From NCBI GenBank assembly GCA_031763025.1, contig JASSKH010000007.1, positions 7,579,930-7,643,929 on the forward strand: a DNA stretch of 64,000 bases, read 5' to 3'. The notes beneath the pieces are model-generated. The model was not told the DNA's origin. It ran no database searches and was given only the letters and a program-made list of their open reading frames with translations. Each line of letters begins with the position of its first letter. Position 1 is the first letter of the stretch. The position numbers were made by a program, and so were the translations under genes. This document shows, piece after piece, positions 40,001-51,400 of the stretch. The DNA is from Macrocystis pyrifera (Eukaryota > Sar > Phaeophyceae > Laminariales > Laminariaceae).

Positions 40001-43000
40001 GAAGAATATATTTTTTTCATAGGGCATGGGGCTCGACGACAACCGCGGTTGACGCTGGAATGTTCACGCGTGCTTCGTGCCACAGGAAGCTCTTGTTGAA
40101 AAGCTCAGCTGGCACGGGGCCAACGTATAACGGAGATTTTGTCGACAAACAAGCCTTGGAAAATCGAGAAAAATAGCTAAGGTGAGAGACGTCGTCCGTC
40201 CGAAGACCTTCCTGCAACCCCTCAGGGCCTACACCTACCCTACCTTGGGGCGATTGTCGCTGCTACGATGCGCCACGCCGAAAGTTGAGCCCCGACCGAA
40301 ACCAAAAACGCCCAGCATCCAACAGACATAATCTAGCCACCATCGTACCCGTCCATCTTGAGCTTTCGTTCGCAGGCCCTACGCTGGCCACAACGTTTGC
40401 CTCTGCCGCAAGCGACCACCCTACTCGGCAGCATGCCGGGGGCGGCATGACCGTCCACGGCACTCTTCCGCACGTTGTCGTACGTCGCCCCTAACTACCC
40501 TCACGCGCTGAGCGTCATCCACCCACCCTACGCATCTGGAGGTCGGACACACATACAACAGGTCCCCAGTCCACGACCACCCGTCGTTCATACAAGCGCT
40601 GACAGCACCAAGGGCGCTCTTGTCGTCGCTCCAAACAATGTGGCCTAACGCAACTCTTTTCTGACACAAGCGCTGACAGCACCAAGGGCGCCCTTGTCGT
40701 CGCTCCAAACAAGGTGGCCTAACGCAACTCTTTTCGGACACGACCGTAAAACTCGGTCTCGGACCTTCTTCACACCTTCATCCCCCCTTCTCTCCCCTCC
40801 ATAAACAAACAAAAAAAAGTAACGTGCAAGCAACCCCCCCCCCTTGATTAAACACGTAAAATCATACCTGGGCCTCTGTCAGAGCAGCCGCAGCAGGGCG
40901 ACCTATCTCATCCCCGTCCTTGTAGTACCGCTCCTCTCGCCCACCCCCCGCACCCCTCCCTTTCCCACCGACGCCCCCGCCGCTGCTCCCGCGGCCGCCT
41001 GTGGCTGCCCCCGAGGCGGCTTGAGCGAAAGCCCTCGCGAATGCGGCAGGGCTCGTCCGTTCGGCGAGGGCAGCAGCAGCCGCCGCCGGGACCTCGTTCG
41101 CCCCAGCAACGTTAATGGTGGGGCCGGATCGCTGTCGAGACAAGGGGGAAAACAAATTGTACGGTCCACGATCAGCGCGATGGTACTATAGGCGCGCTGT
41201 TGCCCACACAATACCTACGAGAATCTAGGTGGTACGCGTTCAGGTGCACAGTTAGGCTGCCGCCAACAGCTGCATCACGGGAAAAGTATGCTTGAACCGC
41301 CTTGGGCGAGCCCACCCGCTCCTCCCCCCAGTAGCCGAGTTGGCTAACGGCGTCTCATGCGTGGGCGTGAAGAAAAATGAAAGTGACAGCCGCGCGCAAA
41401 CAGCGGCCGGCCGCCAAGGACACAACCAGAAACAAAAACACGATCATCATCGGCGCTTCCGACTTATCTTGAGAGAAACAAAACCGCAGGCAAGCTACCA
41501 GTGGCCTCGTGGCAAACCATTACCGGACAACCCACGACAAACTGTATGTACCGGCTACCGTGTTCCAGGTAGCCTGCACGCATCACCTCGTCGTCGAAGA
41601 CGCCGCCACTACCACTGTTGCTACCGCTGCGGCTTAAACCTACACCGCCCGTCGGTAGCGCCATGAAATCATCCCCGTCTTCGTCCTCGTTTTCGCCGTC
41701 CAACGCCGTCGCCTTTTCACCGCCGTCACCACCACCACCACCACCATCGCCGCCGCTATCTCCTATACCGGCAGTCTCGACTCCCGGCTGGGACACGTCC
41801 GCATCACGGGGCCGCGAGCGCTTGGTCCGCTGCGCTTTACTCCTCGGAATTTTGCGCGGGTCACCCTCGGGCTCCCCGAACTCGATCGCGGGAAGCCCCT
41901 GCTCGGGCGGGGGTCCCACTAATCTCCTGGCGGGGCGCTTGCCAGCTGCCGGCAGCAGCGCTCCTCCCGCGGCCTGTGACCCCGCTCCCGCCCCCGCCTG
42001 CGCTGCCGCCGACCCCGCCCTCGGCTCCTCACCGGGACCCCTCCCGCTGGGTCTTGACACCGACGAGGCCGGACGAGCGACTGCACCCGTCACTGGAGTT
42101 CCAGCGGCGGAGGCAGCGACGGCGGTGAGGGCGACGGCGGTGGGGGCTAAGGTGTCGGCGGGTGACGGGGGGGGGTGACAGGTAGACATCGAGGTGCTGG
42201 TATCTGTGCGGAAAGAAGGGCGGCCGTGCGGTGGCGGCGGTGAGATGCATAGCACGAAAGTGGAGCAAGCAAACGCCGCGAAAACAAATTACGAAATGCA
42301 AAAACGAAGCGAAGGATAAAACAGGCGGAAGAGGGGAAGGGGGAGCGGGGAAGGCGGGAAGGGGCAGCGGGAAAGGGGGGAGGGAGGCATGGTCAGAGTC
42401 CTTGGTCGGGTCGAGGAGCGAGCGGGTCAATGAACGCCAAAACTGCTGTAAAAGACTTGCGACACTTGCCGACGTTTTTTCGAAACAATATAGTCGTAGG
42501 GGGAAAGTAAAAAAAACAGGCGCGACCGAGAAGCCGCACGAACGGTTGGTCTGTGGTGCACAAGCGCATCGTCGCTGCACTACGTTATCCGAGCGATCGC
42601 ACCGTCGCGACGGTGCTCGTAACTTCTCTGCGTGTTGAGGTACCCCCCAACCTTACGATTCGACGGCAGCTTCCTGCAGTGGTTCCGGACGAAACGACCC
42701 CCTTTACCTCCCCTCACAACTGCTCCACACCACTTGTACTCCTCCAGGTGGCCCCTCTCCCACCCCCCCAACCTCTCTCACCTGAAGACGATAATAAAAA
42801 AAAGCAAGCGACAAGAAAACAGAGAAAAGGGAGCAGGAAGAGAAAACTAACCAGAACGAGCCCCCCCCTTCTCTCACCGACAGTCGTCGTCGTTGCATCG
42901 GCCGTTCAGCTCGAATGGGCACATGATCGCGTTAGGATCGATGCACCTCCGTTTCGCTCCCCGGTCAACCCCGTCCGCACCCGCTTCTCCCACCCCCTCA

Positions 43001-46000
43001 ATCGCCGTCGCCGTCGCTGTCACGGCGGCTGCCGACGAATCGCTCTCGGCCGACGGAGATCTCAGGGCACCCCTCCCAGCCACAGCCGCCGCGCCCCCCT
43101 GGGCGTCTTCCCTCCTCCGTTTGCCGACGCCGGGGTTTGGAGAAGGGGCTCTCCCACCACGGCCGACCGTCAAGGAGGGTCGAATTAACGCGGCTAGAGC
43201 CAGCAGGTTCGGCGTACGAGGCGGGCACCAAGCGTTCGCCTCCATCCGGTCTAACGCCTCCGAGAGAGAAAGCCCGGGCTTGTCGTCGCCAACAGCGAGT
43301 AAAAAACAAAACGACGCGAGGGAGAGAGGGGGGAGGGGGAGGGAGACGGCGGAGAGAAATAAAGGGGGGGGGGGAATGAGGTGTGCAAAGCAGGCACGGA
43401 GAGAACACACGGGAGAGCTAGGCGTAGCTGTTTGACGTCAGGGTGGGTGAGGCGAGAGAGTCAAGGAGAGGAAATCTTGCACGAACGCGCAACGCTTGGT
43501 TGAGACTTGAGAACTGCAAACCGCGCTTCCATCCCGAAAATCAAGAAAAAAAACAAAACATCCATCATTCCCGGCACCCGCTCTTAACCTCGCCACCCTG
43601 CGACCGCGCGTGTTTATGAAGGTACGGCCTAGTCTGAGCGTCCAAACCATAAAACACGGCGTCACCATTCGATACCCTTACGCGGGCACGCGAACTTCGA
43701 GCGAGAAAAAAAAAAACACACGCCCACCCTAACCTGGCTCCATCGCTTCGAGGACGCCGAGTCGCGGTCTTTCAGCAGCGCCTCGTCGGACATCAAGCGT
43801 ATGTACTCCGCTACCGTGTCGGCCGTCGCGGGTCAAGAGGCTGTCCGCCGGACCCCCCGCTGCCATCGCCAGGAGCAAGCCCAGGCTGGCCCCCCTCCCG
43901 CTCGTCGTAGATGCCGATGACGAGGCGGCACCCGCCGCCCCAGTCCCCCGCTGGCTGCTGCGCGAGCTACCGCGCGAGCTCCGCTTCCCGCCGGTTCCGC
44001 CTTGGCCGTCCTCGCGCCTCGCAGGGTGCGCGGCTGCCGCCGCTGGTGTCTTCTCGGCCGGTTGCGGCGGGGCTCCGGAGTCCAGCCGTGAAACCTACAG
44101 CAAAAGCAACAGCAACAGCACAACAACAGCTATAGCGATGAGGAAAAAATCTGGACCGCTGCCGGGTGAACAGGAGGAAGTCGGGGCTGGTCACTGCTGC
44201 GTTCCCCCCCCCCCCCCCCTCCGAAAAAGAAACGAGCACAACAACTGCAGCACGTGTGGTATAATACGCGTTCATGTGCCTCTGTACACAGGTCTGTTGG
44301 CATTTGAGCAATAGTTTCGCAAGCAAAATTGCCCCGTAATCACGCTCACCGTGTCTAGATAGGTACGGCTATCGCACGACGCGTTCCATGCGTCCCCTGC
44401 GGCAAAGCGCCGCCTTTTGGAGGAGACAGCCCTCCCCCCCCCATCACAAAATCTTGCCATCACTTCACGCATCTGGCCCCTCGCAAGACGCGGAAACCCA
44501 ACACATTCGTGTTTTTCGCGTACGTACCTTATTGGTCGGTTCGCCGCCATTCGGACTACCCGCTGCTACTTCTCCCGCGCCCGGACTGCCACCATCGGGT
44601 GTGGCCGTCGTCGCCGAAGCTACAGAGGGGCTAGCCTCGGAGGGAGACGATGCAACTTGGGATGGCGCGGGTTCTTGCTCTTCCTGAACGCGCACATCGG
44701 CGTCAAGAAAAGGGCAGAGCGAAGCGCGAAGGGTGCGCGTGGGGGGGGGGGGGGGGGGTGGGGGTGGGGCGGCGGGGGGGGCAAGGGGGGCGTGGGCGGG
44801 GAACGAAATCGGAAGACGAGGCGGACGAGGCGGACGCCGGTCGGCGCGCAAGAAATGTTGCTGCATGCATACATGCATGGCCTGTATATATGGTGTTGGT
44901 GGACGATGCTCTGTCGCGTTCCCACGATGTGGTGGATCCAACCATGCCGCTGTTGATTGCCTCCCCCAGCGTTTCCCGCGGTACTTCGATATAGCCCCAT
45001 CGTTCCCGTAGTCAAGAGTTATGTCGCAGCACGCGCGCGCGTTATATTATAGCACTCGATTCGCACGCAGCAGAGCGTGCCGTGCGTAGTACCCATGGAG
45101 AGAGGGAAGCGTGTCGAACCGACTGCTGTCCCATCAGCCGAAGCTGCGACGCTTCCCCTCTGCTTCGGCTCCACCGGGTGTGGTGTCCGTCGCTCACTCC
45201 CGCCAGCTCCTCTTCTTTTCCAACCGCTGGCATTGGTCTAAGGCATCGGATGCGCCACGAGGACAAATCCTCCTCCTCGTTTCCATCTCGAAGACAAGAC
45301 ACCTCCAGCTCTAACACGGCAGGCCAATTTTACTGACACAATACTTGCGCAACAGTCAGTAGTCCCCTTTGACGGCGGCATGATAACAGTTTAAAGCGGG
45401 TTTCCTCTGTTTTCTCTCGCTACTTATGTAAATATGATACGCGCTCACACCGACCTCAAGCAGAAGTCGATGGCCTTGACTTAAACGCATAGCAGCGAAA
45501 AAAAATCACGCCTCCGACACACAGATCATCTACAGATAGATCACGACCCATAGATCATCTAGTTCCTCAAGTGCCGTTGTGAGAGCAGGATCTGCACAGC
45601 ACAGATCCAACCCAGGGAAAACATGTGCTATACCATGCGGACTGAACGGGTCCCACCCGGCAACACGAACTAGATCGTACAAAACAGGAATAGATCTATC
45701 AGCATTGAAAGATCTAGATCATGATCTGTGTGATCTGTAGATGATCTGTCTGAAGTGTGAAAGGTTTTCACGTGTCTTGACTTGACTCGGCTTGGCTAGG
45801 CTTGGCCAAGAGTGTTGGCCGACATTAGGGCCGCCTCCCTCACCTGGCTCTCCTGGTACAGGTCCTCGAGAAGCGTCTTAAGGGCGACCTCCCTTTCCAG
45901 GTGCTCGTTGGCGATGGCTCTAACTTCCTCTTCCTGAGCTATCACCACCGCCAGCCGCTTCTCAACCTCTGCAGCAACAAAAGCGCCGAAATACAACATA

Positions 46001-48143
46001 CAACAAAACTGTGAGCGACGGAAAAAGTCAGGTTGAAAAAAACAGTGTTTTATTCGTAGCGTCAAAACATGTCGGTTGACGGCACTCTTGCCCCTTGACG
46101 CGACGGACAGTCGTCAAGGAAATCCCCACAATACTCAAAAATATACCTTGACGGGTCAAGAATACTGTCAAGACCGTCAGCCGAAACCTTTGGTGAGTGT
46201 TACTTGACTTCACGCCGGCGGCTGGGGGTGGGGGGGTGTACTCGATAGGAGAGACGTACGCGATCTCATACATGGCCGTAGTCGCATGACCATAGACCGG
46301 GGGGCGGGGGGGGGGGGGGTGGGCTTGGGGCAGCGCGCAGTTTTGCCCGAAAGCGACGAGAACAGAGCGAACCGTTGGCGTTGTGCTTTTTGGGGAAAAA
46401 AAACAGCCCAGTTTCAGTTACTGCATAGGGGTCAGGCGAGTAGAGCACCGAGCTGCGCAATCGGGCGCACTGAAGTGCGAGAAGAGAAGCACTGCCAGCT
46501 GTTTTTAGAAGCAACCGAACCCCTTGCAAACAAAGATACACACCCTGATAGAGAATAGAGGAGCAACATCGACGTTATTTTGTGCCGTTCCGAAATGGCG
46601 CGCGCGCCCGAAAACCATTGGGTGCCTCCAGCTTCCGGGTCTCTACGAACTCCTGTTGTCGTCAGGTTTACGTGTTTACGTACACGTAGCCAAAGAGTGT
46701 AAGTAAATAGAGAAGAGAGGAGAGGAGAGGTTCAGGTATTTGGGGGGACAAATACCGGTATACCTGGTACAACCCTGGACTCTGGACGCGTTTATTAGGA
46801 CCGTTGGGGTATTAACAATAATACGTCAACGGTCCTAATAAATGCGATCAGAGTGGTACTTCTGGAAAGATTTTGTGTCCACGCATACAGCAGTCTAATA
46901 CTGTGCACGTTCCTGCTGTGAGCTCACGTTCAAGATGGGCTTCGATTTGTGCCGTCGATTGCTTCGACGCGGCCTCCGCGATCTCGGCCGCTTGCCGAGT
47001 GCTGCAGCAGGTCAGACAGAAGCACACGGTCAAACAACAAGGGGGAAGTAAGGGGGGCATTCTTTTCAGTACGACTGCATCCGTATATACCAGGTTTGAG
47101 ATGCCAGGCAAAGCGAGGTAGGTACGAGTGTGTACAGCAGTAATACGAAAACGCCGCGTTGGAGTAATGGTGCCTCTAGTCTCTAGAACTCCACCTTCAG
47201 ATTGACACGATCTGTGGAGCTTCACTTGCGGAAGACGGAGGCATTGCTGAGGGTAACTTTGCTCTCGCGGACTGGTCGTATACAACTTGCCGGCACGACA
47301 ATCCGGACGGCCCCTTTTCTACTTGGAGTAAGTAAGAAAACGACGAGTGTTCGTTTACCAGATATGTCCGTGGGTACTACTAAACTGCTGTGCCGGACCT
47401 GGTATCAGCGACAGCTATTATAGGTCGTGTACATGCCGCATGTGCGACGAAAAATAGAAGAGCAAAAGGAAATAGCATCAACCACGGGCGACGCAGAGAT
47501 AGGCGCGTTCACCCGGTGCAGAGTGCTTGCTCAGCATGCGAGCGTACCGGCACGTATGATACGTACACACCACCTCCTTCCACCCGCATTCCCTGCAGCG
47601 GTCAAAACTCGTTCGCGCGTGATCCCACTACGTCCGTAAATGTAAGGAGCGTTTTGATATAATTTTAGAATAACAAACGTTCCTTACAATTTCGGACAAA
47701 TAAGTACGTACCAGGTACGAACGAGGACGTATATCAGACGGAGATCGTCGTGATTTGAAACACCAGGTACAACACTACGCACATCAACTTGCAAGTACGC
47801 GACGCTTACATACCTCATTCGAGCCTTGACGGCTGGTGGCATAGAAGCCGGGGTGGCCGTTTTCATCAATGCCGAAGCTGCGGGACGCTCTGCCGGGTAT
47901 GATAGCGCCACCATTACCAGCAACAACAACAGCGCCTCCACGAACAGGAGGCTGCTGTCCGGAAGATGCTGCTGCTGCGGCTGCTATCGCAGGTGTCCAA
48001 ACATTAGCCCGCACCTCCGAACGACCAAACCCAGGACCACGGCCACCACCAGATGGAAGGTCACGCCGAACCGTACCACTGCTCCACTGGGATTTTTTTC
48101 CCCTTCCTCCTCCGCGGCCCCCATGCCAGGGAGGCTGTGCCAT
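32015..48143 (-). CDS. ZFC3H1-like zinc-finger/HAT-repeat protein with C-terminal leucine-rich repeats
   Basis: Homologue of ZFC3H1, the adaptor linking polyadenylated nuclear RNA to the exosome (PAXT). Exons, read leftwards: 48143-47814; (one or more missing); 47001-46928; 45968-45844; 44683-44528; 44094-43734; 43278-42878; 42203-41587; 41131-40868; 39900-39778; 38580-38381; 37882-37327; 36914-35487; 34862-34786; 34228-34188; 33414-32015. All other junctions agree in phase. Order: Gly/Arg-rich N-terminus, coiled coil ('QVEKRLAVVIAQEEEVRAI'), low-complexity linker, the zf-C3H1 finger 'CPFELNGRCNDDDC' + 'RYQHLD' split by an intron, then helical HAT/TPR-like repeats ('ALWLLYLRLFALLPGKNED', 'SRRIWRLYRYMLRR'). 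The last exon continues in one frame into about five LRRs ('LVSLSLANNGLAAVPPAIG'). Length near 2,050 residues, like the human protein (about 2,000), which has no LRRs. Exons 44094-43734 and 42203-41587 each carry one base too many. Confidence 0.85.
37017..37039. repeat. Poly-G tract (about 23 bp) in an intron
   Basis: On the minus strand it reads as poly-C, just upstream of the acceptor of the 36914 exon, where it could act as a pyrimidine tract. Confidence 0.8.
39166..39723 (+). mobile_element. Family C dispersed element, near full-length copy 3
   Basis: About 555 bp, from 'gggtgaactcgataggagag' to 'acatatagtataaggc' and a terminal G run. It is colinear with copy 1b (including the internal A run) and lies in an intron of the ZFC3H1-like gene in the opposite orientation to the gene. 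Having two colinear copies that both stop at G runs defines the element's likely ends. Confidence 0.8.
40592..40739. repeat. Two-unit tandem duplication, 74 bp
   Basis: The unit 'acaagcgctgacagcaccaa' to 'taacgcaactcttttctgac' is repeated at 40592-40665 and 40666-40739 with about four differences. It lies in the intron between the 41131 and 39900 exons of the ZFC3H1-like gene. Confidence 0.85.
45520..45756. mobile_element. Family B inverted-repeat element, intact copy
   Basis: About 235 bp bounded by 'cagatcatctacagat' and its exact 16 bp inverse 'atctgtagatgatctg'. The interior holds 'tcatctagttcctcaagtgc' and 'cacccggcaacacgaactag', shared with the copies near 23.9, 53.2, 56.2 and 60.4 kb. 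No coding capacity. It lies in an intron of the ZFC3H1-like gene. Confidence 0.7.
46226..46298 (+). mobile_element. Family C dispersed element, short copy 4
   Basis: Only the G-tract-proximal ~70 bp remains: 'gggtgtactcgataggagag', 'catacatggccgtagtcgca', 'gaccatagacc', then another G run. Confidence 0.7.
46788..46845. repeat. Palindromic inverted-repeat element, 58 bp
   Basis: The arms 'gcgtttattaggaccgttg' and 'caacggtcctaataaatgc' are inverses with one mismatch, and the inner bases 'gtatta' / 'taatac' also pair, so nearly the whole segment is one hairpin. Confidence 0.75.
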
Positions 48144-48481
48144 CAGCGACTACAGACGGGCCACTACGTATACTCGAACTACAGAGTAGGAGTACCTCTG
48201 CCGATGCTGCTGTCTGTTCGGAGGGGAACAAAGATCTGCGAAGGTTAAAGGCATTTTGTGGCATATAATTGATTGAAATATTCCGATCGGGTTGTATCGA
48301 CCAATAAATGACGCGGAGAAAGCTTTTGGAACCGCTTTGGAAACCCGTAAAATCGACTCGAGCTTCAAGCGCCGAGCAACGAGGTGTTTTTCGAAACACC
48401 GGCATTTACTCTCTTGCCTTGTCGCCGCACCACCACCACCCCCTCAACTCCCGCGGCAGCAAGAGCCGGAGTGCGGATACC
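48144..48481. promoter_or_regulatory. Probable bidirectional promoter between ZFC3H1-like and ALB3 genes
   Basis: The two start codons (48143 minus, 48482 plus) face away from each other across 338 bp. A CCAAT pentamer sits at 48301-48305. No TATA box was recognised. Shared regulation is inferred from the geometry. Confidence 0.5.
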
Positions 48482-51400
48482 ATGGGGCCGACATTGACTT
48501 CGTTGGTCGCAGCCTGCGCCATGGTGGGTCTCGCAACCGCTCGTGTCTTTGCGGGCATACAAAACACCGGCCCCAGTTGACCGAGGAGAGAGGTTGTTGG
48601 CTCAGGGTTGACGTTCATGCTGTTTGTCTGACGAGGCAGAGCGCTCCGGCGGTCTGCGAGTTTGGTTGCTTTGCTTCAAGCCAGATAGGCAAGTGTCAGA
48701 GAAAACTCACTCAGCACCGCCTCGGTTCACGTTTCCCGTCTCCCGTTTCTGCTCTCCTGCTGCTGCCGCTGCTGTGGTGTTGAGCAGGCCAACGCAGCGA
48801 CCGTGTCAGCTTTCGTTGCCCCCTCGGGTCTGGCTGCATCAGGTATGAGCCCATCGAGCCCGCGCTTGCCTCTGCTGCCCACGACGTCGAATCGTCTCGC
48901 CCGGACCCCCCTCTCATTTGTCACAGCAACGCCAAAAGCAGTTGCCCGCGTGCGTCGTGCTCATGTTTTTGAATCGGTTTACGCGTAAAAGTTTTCCTTT
49001 CTCCACTTTGTTTTGTCTCATTTTTTACCTACCAGACAGAGTATATGTCATGCTGATGTTTGTTGTTTGTGTTGTGTGTCGCCTGTTTCCCCCCCCCGCC
49101 CTCGCCAACACGCGGCGCCCCACACAGCTCGCTCGAGGTTCGTTCCTCCCCGGTCTTACACAACGGTGACAAGCGCAGCACGCCCGTCAGGTACGGAACT
49201 GTGCTATCTTCCCTGTCCCGCTAGGCTCTGCACACTGGCCGCCAATCCTGCTCAAGTAGCATGAATGTACACCAGTACTGCTGCTGTAGGCCGAAGCAAC
49301 ATGTCAATTACAGCAGTACGAACAGACAGGAGTAGTACTGCTGCTATTGTTTTGCTGCGATGATATCGTACCTTGATACTGCTGCTGTTGATTGATACTG
49401 CTGTCTGCTGTCTGACTCGAAACATCATTGTTGTTGTACTTTGCTCAAGGAAAGATGTGACGAGTGTGTGCTGGTCTGAGCTGTTACGGACAAACGCGTA
49501 TTCTCGTGTTCTCCCAAGCGAATCGATGTCTTACAGCAGCAGACCCCCCCCCCCCCCCCCCCGCCCCCGCCCCGCCAACTGTCCTCCCCCAGTAAGTCAC
49601 CCCCCCAGGCCCCACGGCTTACTTACTGTTGCATTCCGAGTTGATATCCATACTGCTGCACCCCTCTGCATATTTCAGCCACCACCTGGCACCTGGTACC
49701 GATATACAGCAGTACCAGGTAACGGGTAACGTTACTGCTGTGAGACGTGTGAAAGTACGACTCTGTCCCGAATTATATAAGGACTGTTTTATACTACAGT
49801 AGTAATCGGTGGTAATGAGGCGCGACCTCGGTACCTGCATTACTACAGTACTGCACGATGTTAGTAGTACATAAAAAGTGGAACGTACCTGTGGCGTCCG
49901 AGCGCGACCAACGCTCGCCGAGCAGTTTCCCGCAGCCATGTAGAGTACCCGCACTGCTGTAATCGTGCAGAGCTGGCCTTCACTAGCGCATATTTTTCTG
50001 CACTCCAGCATTCTGTAGCCTTTGTCGAGCTGGTCTCATGTCACCGCGAGTGCGCCCACCCGCCTCCCGCCTCTCGGTCGAGCGGGGGGGTCAGAAGGGG
50101 GAAATGAGAGGGAACTAAAGGAGGAGGGAGAGAGGGTAAAAGCTGGGCTTGCACTGCGCTGTGGTGCTGATTGGTTGGTTCAAATAACTACGTTATGCAT
50201 TTTGAGCTCTGTGTTTCACAGCAGCTATTTAATTTACAGCGTTTTCGTACAGCAGCTTCTACCTCATTTTTTTTTCCCGTACCGCATCCGCGGAGGCCGT
50301 AACTGCGTCTGTATAAATATACCTATGATGATCCTCAGCCTGATCCGATCCGTTTGTGGTCGGCGAATCTCTCCCGCATGTGACCGTCTTCCCGCGTGGT
50401 CTCTTTGCCGGGGCGTGCCCCCTCCACGCCTGAAACGCCCGGCGTCGGAGGATCCGCCCGCTCAGCGTCGTTGCGCCTGCGGAAAGCCTTGACGTTGAGA
50501 TCTACGAAGGAATCTCCGAAAGTCCCTACCCTGTCAGTGTTTTTTCCCATGGTCTCTCGACAGGGTGTATGCATTCGCGTGGTTTTTTCCGGAACGTCCT
50601 CTCCGAATTCTGACCCATGGGGAGGGTCAGCTACCCGGCCGGCGTGGCCATTGTGGGGGCCTGCGTGGGTGGCTGTATCTGGGGCATCGATGGAACGCCC
50701 CTATAGCACATGCCACCCAGGCTAAGTGGAGAACTGCCATCCATTAAAAATTATGCCGGGATTTATGAGAGAGAATCGCATGTCACCTACAGCCAGCAGC
50801 ACTTATGACGGCCAGCAGCACTTTTGGTGTGTACGCTATGGTACAGCGGCAGCTGCGGTGGAGCTGCACTACGTGGCTGCGGAGATGTACAGCTACAGCA
50901 GCTGCTGTGACGGCACCTTTCTACGGAGCTGCGCTGTCGGCCATCGCGTACTCCATGAGTTAGAAGTTACACCACCTTCTAGGATTCCGCCGCTTTTCGG
51001 TTAATCGGCAAGTAATCGTCAGCATTCTGCCGCCTTTTCCAACGTTCATAAGACACATATAAAACTCGAGAATATCGCGATATTTGACCTTTAGAGCCAA
51101 ATTATGTGCCTGACGAGTTTTATACGGACGTCGGGTGTAGGCGATATTTTCGCTATACGTGGTCCGCAACACACAAATATATGCTTGGGGTATTTTTACC
51201 CCAAGCATATATTTGTGTTCTCTTTTTTGTTGGTAGAGCCGAATTTTGTAGACAAGATTGGACACACCTCAGACATAGCCTGTCTCCTGTACTCGGTCAT
51301 CCGATCATCACGACGCCGCCATGAGCAACAATAGCGGCGGTGGACGCGACGACTTGGTTGAATGCATAGGGCAGACAGGTTCTCCCGTGGTCGGGGACGG

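Noticed and set aside
47190..47310. A candidate missing exon between the first two known ZFC3H1-like exons
   Set aside because: Open on the minus strand with splice-like ends, but no combination satisfies the required phases; left unassigned.
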